From NCBI RefSeq assembly GCF_040436345.1, contig NC_133230.1:15882197-15946196 (forward strand): a DNA stretch of 64,000 nucleotides. Reading direction: 5' to 3'. The notes under the pieces are model-generated. The model did not search any database. It was not told where the DNA came from and was given only the letters and a program-made list of their open reading frames with translations. The stretch comes from Pagrus major (taxonomy: Eukaryota; Chordata; Actinopteri; Spariformes; Sparidae). The translations under genes were made by a program, and so were the position numbers. The first letter of the stretch is position 1. Each line of letters starts with the position of its first letter. Of this stretch, positions 37,062 through 47,285 are shown one piece after another.

Positions 37062-37148
37062 CAGAGGTGATTTGAGGAGATAAGCAGGTGAGCGTCAGTC
37101 TCGGAGGAGCTGCAGTGACGGAGAAATGGATGAAAAGAATGCTTTATA
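37062..37148 (-). promoter_or_regulatory. S100 gene D non-coding exon 1 and TATA promoter
   Basis: CTCTG|GTGAGTAG gives the donor at 37061. TATAAAG is at 37142-37148 and the inferred start lies near 37115. It matches the modules at 24.08 and 44.24 kb. It sits in the spacer of the large palindrome. Confidence 0.75.
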
Positions 37149-38457
37149 CACCTCCACACCTTTAACCCTCCCTCCAAAATGCTCCTATCATCTCCAACCA
37201 CTCCTACTCCTCCCCCCAATTTTTTTAAATTTTTGTTTTCGTGTTGGAGCCAATCAAATCTAATTTAATTTGGCTACACCACTGGCCTGACCGGTTTATG
37301 ATGGTTTGCGCTCCCTCCGCACAGTACTATCTTCTTCAAGTTTTTACATGCTGAGCAGCCTGACTCTGGTATTGGTACTTTGTTACTTCCCAACTCAAAC
37401 AACATCTAAAATCTTTCACTCAAAAAGATGATATATGCTATCAGAAATTAATACAACACCATTTGAAAGATGTATTGTATTATGTATATGTATTTGAGCT
37501 AAAAGGAAACCTTGCCAACGCCTGTAACAGATTTGATAAACAGAGATGTTATCAGTTTTGACAATAGAAAATTATTTGGAATCCAAAAACTTGAATGAAA
37601 TTTTTAACCTTTAAATTTGTAAATGTAATGAGTTTTATTTGTGTAAAATACAGCTGTTAAGTTACCAGCTCTGTCGAAACAGATGTTGCCTATTTTTCTC
37701 CGATGCCTGTAATTATTTATATTTATTTATATTTATATTCATTTATAAGTTATTGTTATAAGTCAAACTTCAGTCTGGAATCTCCTTTTACTGATACATT
37801 CAGAATTCAGCATCAAACTTTAATTATTACTTTGATTTACAACCAAATTAAACATTCTGTCCAAACGTGTCCATTAAGTTCTGTAGGGAACAGATGAGTC
37901 AAAATATGTGACGTAATATCAATCATCATCCACATAGAGTGGACTTTCATCTAGAAGGCCACTCTTTGTGTCCCGTGTGAAACCAACAGTTTCACATGGG
38001 ACACACATCAGCTTACCACACCCCAGAGTGGGAGCAGCACCTTGAGTTGGCATGCAACCAGACTCTGTTGGGTTCATGGAGGCAGTTGTGAAAAACACTG
38101 ACAAGTCATGACCTGCTTCTTTTCCTAAAAAACTCTTGCCTTGTTTAGTTTTGCATTTATTTTTTTCCCTTGATACAGCATAAAGTCGTCAAACGTTGCA
38201 CTCACAGCATTTGTCCATTTTTAGAGTGTAGGGATCTGGACAGTTAATGCTAACATCAAGAACAATTATCAACACCGCCATAATATCATTATAAGACGAA
38301 GAACAACAGGAAGGAGAAGAGGAATGCAGACTAACTGAAATGTAAACATGCATCTAAAAAGATTGACATCTAGACTTTTAGCATTTTCTCCAAGATCTTT
38401 ACACACAATGTAAGGCAGCCTCACTCAAGGAAGGACCTTAAATCAGAACTCATCCAG

Positions 38458-38688
38458 TTAAAGCTGCTGTAAGTGATATACTTTTATTAAGATAAGTTTT
38501 AAATAGCTCTATATTCCAACAGTAATCACTGTTCTGGTCAGCAACACATGTCTCTCCTCCTTTTCTGGTACGTCTGACAATTACTGCTGCACCTTCATGT
38601 GCTGACATAGAGAGCAGGGAGGGGATTGCTAACTGCAAAACAAACAGGAAGTTAGCCAAAATGATGACACCACTTACAGCAGCTTTAA
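38458..38688. mobile_element. TTAAAGCTG-type MITE in right palindrome arm
   Basis: The reverse-complement counterpart of 35422-35652, with the same inverted termini. It differs by only a few substitutions. Confidence 0.8.
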
Positions 38689-38848
38689 AGGTATATATCA
38701 AAACCCTGCTGGCAGCAACTTAACGTACATCTCGGCAATAATTCTTCAAATATAAGACTTATATAAGCTTGATTTTTAAAGAGTTACTGGGCTTTAATAA
38801 AGCAGCAAGTCAAAGACATCACTTCTACAAAGACTTGACCTTCCACCT

Positions 38849-38866
38849 TAACCCTAACCCTAACCC
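38849..38866. repeat. Short interstitial telomere-like repeat
   Basis: Three units of TAACCC in tandem, absent at the matching place in the left palindrome arm. Confidence 0.7.
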
Positions 38867-39373
38867 AATTATAAGATCCAATTCAGCATTTTTCTGTTCA
38901 TCTGAATCAATGTTCTTTTTCTTTTTTTTATCCGATTGTCGATGAAATACGTTTTTTTTTATTCCCAGCTCTGCAGAAAACTCAGAGGAAAGCATCGGCA
39001 GTGACAAAAGCAATGATATCAGTCACTGCTTGCTGCTTAAGAGCTCTTAAAGAATAATTATGTATTTATTTTCCCACTATATCTATATATTTTGACTCTA
39101 TAATAGCAGTATATGAATAGATTGGCCACTTAAACTGTAACAGGAAAATTGGCCAACACTGGTACAAAAGTAAAGCAGACTTAAAGCTGGAATGTCTTAA
39201 ACTCTCTTTACTTACTTAACACACTCCTTTAACACATGAACTCGGATTCTCTTTGATAACATTCAACCTGGCCACAATGCTACATGATCCATTTTAGTGC
39301 ACACCAATGGAAGTTAACAGACCTAGAAAAAATACTGGGCCAACCTGACCTCAAACCAAACACACAGACAAAC

Positions 39374-42300
39374 AACACACGTCTTCTGCATCGGAAGTAG
39401 TACATTTCTGGACTGACCGGTTTATGATGGTTTGCACTCCATCCACACAGTACTTTCTTCTTCAGGTTTCTAGATGCAACATGCTTTAAATTGTTGGATT
39501 AAAAATTGTTTTCTATTGGAAAAAGTTTGGTGTATTAAAATAAGTAAATTAAATCAAACAAAAAATAAATCACCATTGTTTAAATTTTTTCACAACCCTC
39601 CCAATCAGAACTCATGTGCACACACACACTTTGACTCTCACAAACACAGTAAGTCAAATCTACTTTAAAGAAAATTACATTACTGGTAAAGGCAATGTCA
39701 CCTTAAAACTATTTCCAAGTCTAAAATATGTTATTTTTTTCCGGCAACCCCTGAAAATGTACTTCCCAACTCAGTTGAGAGCCAGTGCTTTAGACCGTCT
39801 TTAATTCCCAGTTGTGCATGTTTCTTGCATAACCAGCTCTCTATTACTCCTATCACACCCAAAATATTCTTAAGACTATGTGCTGTGCAGCCTGACTCTG
39901 ATTTTACAGTGTGTGATTTAATTTGAAACAAAAGTACACACATTATTTACTCAAGTAGAAGTACAGATAATTACGTATAAAAGACTGGGGAAAGTAGACG
40001 TACTGATTCAAGTTCTTTACTCAAATAAAAGTAATATAGTACAGGCTGTGAGATGCACTCAAAGTATAAAAGTAAAAAGCATCCCTCTGACCTTCTACCG
40101 GGGTAGTGTGCAAAGCTAACTGAACCTCGTGTCATATTGATATAATTCATAGAGTATTAAACTTAAAGGTAGAACTCACTAGAAAGACAGTTGATTGTTG
40201 AGTCATATTCCCAGGATGTGAAATACCAACACTGTGGAAATAGATTGAGCACAAAATTGAGAATGTAAGAAAATGGAGACACAGCCGCAGAGTCTCTGCA
40301 GTCTCTGTCTATCTACCTACTGTATGTGAGACCACCGCTGCTCAATTTAAGATATGGCTCCGAAGAAATGTCCGTTTTTCAATAGATGGATATAGGCTAT
40401 GATTTTTTTTCTTGGCAAAACAGCCTGATTCATGTGAGATAAACTGTCATTAAATGTGGAGCCTCCTCTAACATTTATTTACGGCAGAAATACTCTATTT
40501 GCTTTATATTTTATCGATTCTGGATAATCCCCCTCAAATGCTTTAAAACTAAAGTTACGAGCCTGTTTTGAAAATGTAGGGAGTAAAAGTTGTCAGAAAA
40601 ATAATTACTCAAGTACAGTACAGGTTAGAGGTCGACTGATATGGCTTTTACACGGCAGATACCGATGCAGATTTTTAGAAATCAAGGCGACCTAAAACAG
40701 ATAGTTGTGACCGATACTCATTTGCACTAAAAATGACAATCTTTGTGTCAAAATTTCGAACAACCAGTGATGAAGAAACCTGAGCACAATTTACTCAAGT
40801 ACTGCTCTTAAGTACAATTTTCAGTTACTTTACATGAGTATTTCCATTTTCTGTTACTTTATACTTCCTCTCCTCCACATCTAGTTGACACATTTAATTA
40901 CTAGTTACTTTGCAGATTCAGATTAGTCGCTGTTTATAGGCTATTAATCGTGACAGATATTGTTGTGGGCAGGACATTATGTGAGAGGATGCTGCATCAG
41001 AAGTAGTACATTTCTAAAGTTGTTTATTTTATTGGCAATCTGACAGAAAAATCCCTGATACCGATAATCAGAAATTTCTAGCAGTTGAATTATTATGTCA
41101 TTTATATATATATTTTCTTTTTTTTATTATTATAATAAGGGGAGGAGGAAGAAGAACAGGAATGTAGACTAACTGAATTTATCGTAAAAATGAACCTAAA
41201 AAGATCTGAGATTTCAAATATACAACGTTGAGTTTATATCTCACAGACGCTTTTTGGCACTCCCACACTCTGGTGTTTGAGGCATCCTGTCTAGCAAGAA
41301 ATTATGACGGAGACAAGTGGTGAAAAACACTGAGACTGCATACTGCTAAACAGTCATTTGGTTACAAATATTTACACCAGGGAGGTGTACTCTTTGTTTA
41401 TTACATGAAATAGATAAGATTTACGATGCTTTCCTTATGTCAGAACAAGACGAACAGAAGTTATGGAGGAAAAGAGAGTATTACATATTCAGTGATCAAC
41501 TTTTAAAGCAGTGTGGGGAACATTCATATGTCTACATCAGCATATTGTGTGTGGCTACAGATGTACCTACTTTTTAACATTCATTAATTCAACTGTAGCT
41601 ACAATTTGGAGCTTTATTTTTAAGGTTAAATCAAAATTAGAGATTAATTGAGTGAGAATGCAAAAATAGGCAGTCAAACTGTATGTACGTAATGTTACAA
41701 TGGCAAGTATTATATCCAGAAGGAGGATCTTAGCAGCTACTGATATTAATGATAATGTTGTAATGATAATCTAAAACACAAGAAAACACTTCATAATAAA
41801 TCTTTTATTTTTACCTGCTAAACAACATAGTTAATAAGAGTTAAGTTTATCATTGTGTTTTGGGGTAGTCACGCCCCTTGTAGTTTCCCTCACAGGACCT
41901 TATTTCAGAACAACTGTATGTTAGTGAATGGAGAGAGACTGAACTGTGCCATGAACTATACATATGATGTTTGTCAATTTTAAACATACATTTTCAACTT
42001 GAGTTTGTGTCTGTCATGAAACTAATGAAACATAAGACTGTGAAAATGCGTTGAACTATCACCAACTTAAACATTGTAGAGCTGTTCCTGTATATAAGCA
42101 GCTCCCAGAACTGATGATGATTTTTGTGCCCAGTTGGCGACCATTCGTGTGATTTTGGAGAGGTGTGTGCCATCCATAGCTTTCTTTTTAACTGTTTTTT
42201 AACAACAGAGTATCACCAAATATGCACACTGATATGCATGACAAACACACCCAGCTGAGCCACTCCTAGTGCTGGCATGTTCAGGCAGACTGCAGAGATC

Positions 42301-42608
42301 CCAAACCACCAGGAACGCCCTAAAGCTCAGACAATGACAAAAGAAAATTGCAAGGAATAGCAAAGTAACTGAAGTTTGGTAATGTGTCTGTTTTTGTTGA
42401 TACTGGTCTATCTTTCCCTCATTATATTAATAAAAAAATAATATTAAAGCTTAAGACAATTACCACTTCTGTGTGTCTGAGGAAAAAAAGGGCATGGGCA
42501 TTTTTCTTTCCTGTGGTTAATCCAGCTGTAAGTCAACATTGTCACAAACATTGTTCCCCTTACCTACAGTATCACACAAAGGGCGTGAGGGTCTCACAGG
42601 AAAAGAGG
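39374..42608. other. Intergenic between S100 promoter D and gene E
   Basis: The first 170 bases (39410-39540) are another remnant of the S100 promoter upstream flank. The rest contains diverged dispersed repeats with TACTCAAGTA and AAGTACAATTTT motifs (39930-40080, 40780-40870) and a GATACCGATGCAGATTTTTAG-like element near 40630-40740 and 41040. No gene seen. Confidence 0.5.
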
Positions 42609-42614
42609 TTTATT
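42609..42614 (-). terminator. S100 gene E polyadenylation signal
   Basis: The minus strand reads AATAAA about 95 bases past the stop codon. Confidence 0.6.
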
Positions 42615-42706
42615 TCATTGAGTGTTACATTTAAATTTCTTGTTGACATCTGTCACGGGAAGACAGCTCTCTCTGCTGACCCACAGTGGCGCTTGCATGC
42701 CTAGTT

Positions 42707-43263
42707 TTACATAAGCCAGTATCTACTTATCTTCAGGAGCATCACAAAAAGATCACAAAACTCATCAAAGTCCACAACGTTGTCCTCGTTTTCGTCCAGT
42801 CCCTTGAAGAAGTTGTCCAATCGTTTTTGGCCTTCGGGACCCTGCAGGTGAGAAAAGTGTCAGCAAACATGTAGACTGGGTATACACAACTTTCAGACAC
42901 ACGCATTATTCCATTTTGTATGTGGTTATTTTAAGCCAGGAGTCATAGTTTAGTTTTCAGCATCACTGATTATTAAATAAGGAAGAACTGCCACGTGAAC
43001 TCAAGATTCAAGAACATTCATCACCCTCTCTGTCTGAATGTGCCACAGCACACATGTACAGTAAGCCAGTGTTCATCCCGTTGGTTGTGCAGGACTGTGA
43101 TAGAAAGAGGTCAGAGGTCACTTACCTCCAGCTCCATTTTAAGTTCCTGCTGAAGCAGCACTTTCAGCTCTCCCTTAGTAATGCTGTTTGCATCCCCATC
43201 CTGGTTAGCATATTTATAGTAGAAGTCCTTAACAGTTTTCAAAGCCCCCTTTAAGTCAGACAT
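42707..43263 (-). CDS. S100 calcium-binding protein E, 90 aa, diverged C-terminus
   Basis: Coding exons 43126-43263 (46 codons) and 42707-42841 (44 codons plus TAA) are joined by GTAAGT and a CTGCAG acceptor. Pseudo-EF loop ANQDGDANSITKGE and EF-hand DENEDNVVDFDE are intact, so calcium binding is expected. The last dozen residues (LLKISRYWLM) replace the CHEFF..K tail of its neighbours and lack the conserved Cys. It is the most diverged of the three duplicated genes but is uninterrupted. Promoter and 5' exon are at 44239-44325. Confidence 0.87.
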
Positions 43264-44238
43264 GATGATGGCTGGTTTAAGAGGACAGAAAGAAAAAAGG
43301 GATAAATAGTCTATTGATGCATGAATTTCCCCTCATGTCCTGCGTTGGTTGTCGTCATCAGCTGTCAAAAGTCTGTTAACTTTGACTGGAACCACTGGAA
43401 GACTGAACATTCAAATTTGACAGTCAGGCTATAAGTCTGTTTTACTATTTTGCTGGTGTTGGTGTTGGCCTTGTTAATTTACTAATATATTGTAATTATA
43501 GAAACAAACTAGATACATATAGCAGGAGACAAAATACATAGTGATTCAGTAAGAGCTCAAGCACTGACTGACATCACTGTTTTTATCTCTGCCAATGTGT
43601 TTCTCTGTAAATAAAAATAAACCCTGTGTTTCCACCACTCTTATACCCCCGTGTCACTGCAGCATCTCTGCCTGGCCAGAGTCTGGTTGCATTCTGACTC
43701 ATGGTGCCGCTCCCTCTCTGGGGTGTGGTAAGCTGAGGAAACTGTGTTAGCTGAGGATTTGTAAACACGTAGTCCTTTAACTTATGGACGTATGTTAACG
43801 TGTATGTATGTTGACTTTTTGTATGCATGATATTAATGGACAGGACTGGTGAATCATCTGCACACAATTTGAATGTCTACAGTCGTGTTATTGTTCTCAG
43901 ATTGAAGAGAATGTGCTGGGTGGAAGAGAGCACAAAAGAAGAAGTGAGAATGAAAGTTTGATGCTGAATTCTTCCAGACTGAAGATGGCCAAATGATAAC
44001 TGGCATCGAAGCAAAATGATCAAAGTCCGTTGCAACTTCACAAAACGCAGACAGAGCTGGTAACTTAACAGCTGTATTTTTACACAAACAAAACTCATTA
44101 CATTTACAAATTTAAAGTTTTAAAATTTCATTCGAGTTCTTGGATTTAAAATAATTTTCTATTGGAAAAAGTTTTGGTGCATTGTTAGATCATTAAATGA
44201 CAACAAACAAATCAACATTGTTCCGATTTTCTACTCAC

Positions 44239-44325
44239 CAAAGTGGATTTGAGGAGATTAGCAGGTGAGAGTCAGCCTCGGAGGAGCTGCAGTGACGGAG
44301 AAATGGATGAAAAGAATGCTTTATA
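44239..44325 (-). promoter_or_regulatory. S100 gene E non-coding exon 1 and TATA promoter
   Basis: CTTTG|GTGAGTAG gives the donor at 44238, TATAAAG lies at 44319-44325, and the inferred start is near 44293. Same module as genes A and D. Confidence 0.75.
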
Positions 44326-45885
44326 CGCCTCCACACCTTTAACCCTCCCTCCAAAATGCTGACAGGTTTGTGACGGTTTGCACTCCATCCACACAGTACT
44401 TTCTTCTTCAAGTTTGTACATGCTGTGTAGCCTGGCGCTGATATAACAGTGTGTGATTTCACTTGATTCAAGGCAACATGTCTGACAAATATCTTTGTTT
44501 TCATCAGTCTGCTGTGGCTTGGTTGGATTTATCATTTTCGTGAATTATCACACCATGAAAACACATAGAAAACACATATTAAGTAACAATGAAGATCCTA
44601 CTTTATGAATGATGACTTAATGAAACAACCATATGCACTCAGACTATGTCTGTATTCCATCCATGCAGGATGAAGGTGGTAGTGGTATCCTATTATGAGA
44701 CAGGAAGGTCAATGGCTAGCTGGTTAGCATGCTAAATTCAGTAGACATCTCTGCAACACAATGCATAGACATCTTTGACATGATGTCAACCTATTGTTCC
44801 CTCATGCTATCTTTGTAATGTTAGTTCAGTTTATCATTTTCCAAACCACTGGCTAGTTTGCCAAACAATACAAACACAGCAAAGTAAATAGGCTAATGCC
44901 TCAATTTAAGTGCACTGTCATGACATACATCATAAAAAAAAAGCTCAGATTCTCTTGATTCCATTCTTGCACACCGTCTCAAGATAAACCACATGAGAAA
45001 GGTGCAATCAACAACAAATCAAACATGCAAACAAGCTAACAAAATACAAAGTTTTCCCAACTCTCCAATGAAGTGTCTGGGTGTTTCAGTAGTGCATTAT
45101 ACTCCAACAAAACTATCTTCTCTTATTCCCAAATGTCTACTAGAGCCATTTCAGTAACACGTTTAGTCCAAAACACAGTATTCCCTACATAAATGGTGAC
45201 AAAATGACAAAAAACCTGCGATCACAGATGCGTTTTCATGCCTTTAACTGTAAAAGACTCTCATTTCACAGCAGACACCATTATCCCTCTACACTAGAGA
45301 TCCTGACATGGCAACCGTTTGATTGACAGCTCATTTGAACAGATATGAGATTATATGCCTGCCCTAGGTCCTATAACAGCCAATGATCATGTAGAGAAGT
45401 GACTCTCTCTTCTTTCTCCTCTCTCCTGAGCCACTTACACACCAACCTCCAGGTGACGGATGCATCATGTAGCCAGTGAGATTTCAAATCCAGTAATATA
45501 TAGTTTATTAACTTTTACAGCTACATAATTGGAAATTATGCAAGTTTATTTAGTTTAATGCGACTTGCTCTTTGAGTAGGCTGTTTTTCCACCTAACACT
45601 TGTTCTGACTATTTTATATGCACAAAGTTAGTGTAAATAAGGAAATAAAGAACTATAATGAGTTTTTGCCCCTGTTACTTTCAGGCAGGGGTATTTTAAG
45701 TTCACAAAATTGTATTTTATTTGCCAGGCGCCTGTTCATTTCCTTAGAAACAGATGTGTTTAATGTTCATTTTCAGTGATATCATTGTCTAATTTGAACT
45801 TGGACCATGTAAGGTTATTTGATGAGGACCCATTGTGTTTTCCAACGAGGGGCAGTAACAGGTCATCTGCAGGCTTATTTTTGTA
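44326..45885. other. Intergenic, S100 cluster to trim46
   Basis: The first 80 bases continue the shared S100 promoter flank (ACTCCATCCACACAGTACTT). Beyond that it is AT-rich DNA without a recognisable gene or repeat. Confidence 0.5.
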
Positions 45886-46472
45886 TTAAACAGGTCATAC
45901 TATGCTTTTTTGGTTTTTGCCTTTCCTTTATAGTGTTATGTAGCATTTTTGTGCATGTAAAAGGTCTGCAAAGTCCACACCAAAGGGAGTTACCCTCTCC
46001 CACAGAAAACACTGCTCCTGCACTGCCTGAAATGCCTGGTTTGGAGTGGAGCATTTACTTATGTAACTTATGTAACTTCTGTGCGTCACTATGTAACAGG
46101 CGTTATGTAAATAAATATTTTCATATATTTATTATAAAATATATCCACTCCAGTCAGTCAGCAGACGTACAGTCGCTACTGCTGTAGCTGCGTTATTTTA
46201 GATCACACTACCTTGCTCAGCATGACCCGCCCTACTCTGCCTCTGATTGGCGTTAAGTAATGCACATGTGCAACTCTCATCAAAGATTGATCAGAGGTGA
46301 GATGTCTCACTATGTAGCTAAAACGGAGCGTTCAAGACACAGTGTGAAACAGGATGCTGCAGCATTGCACTATATGAGAAAAATAATGTGTATGTAAGTA
46401 TGTAAACCTACTCTACTAGGTCCCCCAAATAAAAGTATGAACCCAGAAATTAGCATAATATGACCTCTTTAA
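45886..46472 (+). mobile_element. TTAAA(C/G)AGGTCATA-type MITE, copy 2 (complete)
   Basis: Left end TTAAACAGGTCATACTATGC and right end, read on the other strand, TTAAAGAGGTCATATTATGC form a 20-bp inverted repeat. About 587 bp. Related copy at 9549. No transposase frame; a short frame of about 122 codons crosses it by chance. Confidence 0.85.
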
Positions 46473-46860
46473 AAAATGTAGGCAAGAAAAATATATAAAG
46501 AATTCAGTTCATTATAGGATAATTTTACATACATTTCCAGGAATAAGAACAGGTTATGAATGTTTTAAACTCAAATTCTGGCCATATCTTACACAGTGCC
46601 CCTTTAAATCCAAGGCATTGAGCAGCATAGTGGCCATTTTTTTTTCACCTGGGACATTTTTAACCATTAGCTGTGTGGGGATACATCTCCAGTAAACATA
46701 TGTTGGTCTACATCCTCGAGAAAACAGTACGGCTTGATCACAGATCCTCGTTTGTTTTATAATGGAGGACTGAAACTAATTTCCCCTCCGGTGAGATCAA
46801 GCTCTCACCCTGCTGTGTGCCACATCATTTGAAGGCATCCGGTGCGGGATGGGAAGGGTG

Positions 46861-47228
46861 GGGGGCGGGATGTCTGCGTGAGGAATAAAAGCCACAGGCA
46901 TCTGTTAGTCTTCAGCGTGGATATACATTGACGTTCACAACAAATTCAGAAATCGATGTCTTCATTTTTTTGTGTTTTTATTAGCTTCCTCTAAAGGTGG
47001 TGCCGCTCATCTCTTTTTCTTTTTTTGTCTTGCGTGCGTAAAAATGTCCAGATCGGGTGTCTTTTGAAAAAAATCATTAAAAATAAATAAATAAATTTAA
47101 AAAATCGCAGAATTTGAGATACTACTGGCTGCACATTTGAGTTTTTAGTATGCACCATATGGCGTTTGGCTTTGATGCATCGCGATTTATATCCAGATGA
47201 TGGAAACAGGAGGAAGCCTTTTCTTAAC
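46861..47228 (+). promoter_or_regulatory. trim46: trim46 promoter and 5' UTR (approximate)
   Basis: A GGGGCGGG GC box (46862-46869) and AATAAAAG, a possible weak TATA (46884-46891), lie about 340 bases upstream of the start codon. The 5' UTR has an in-frame upstream ATG at 47175 with no stop between, which would add 18 residues. Confidence 0.4.
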
Positions 47229-47285
47229 ATGGAGATGGATTTAAAAACAGCCACATCAACGATGGAAGCGTTGGTTCGCATCAGT
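47229..47285 (+). CDS. trim46: trim46 exon 1
   Basis: Nineteen codons ending [11 protein letters not shown], matching the mammalian first exon TSIMDALVRIS. Donor GTGAGT. A 4.2-kb intron follows. Confidence 0.88.

Larger units (their letters stand above)
37557..39373. repeat. Right arm of large inverted repeat
   Basis: Reverse complement of 34371-36590 with gaps. It has about 45 bases near 39265-39318 that the left arm lacks but S100 gene A intron 1 (about 23030-23085) still has. The right arm is therefore not a simple recent copy of the present left arm. It contains three telomere-like CCCTAA units. Confidence 0.85.

Noticed and set aside
45819-46187. 122-codon plus-strand frame resembling one at 9595-9852
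   Set aside because: Both frames lie in copies of the same MITE and are interrupted differently; similarity is by shared repeat.
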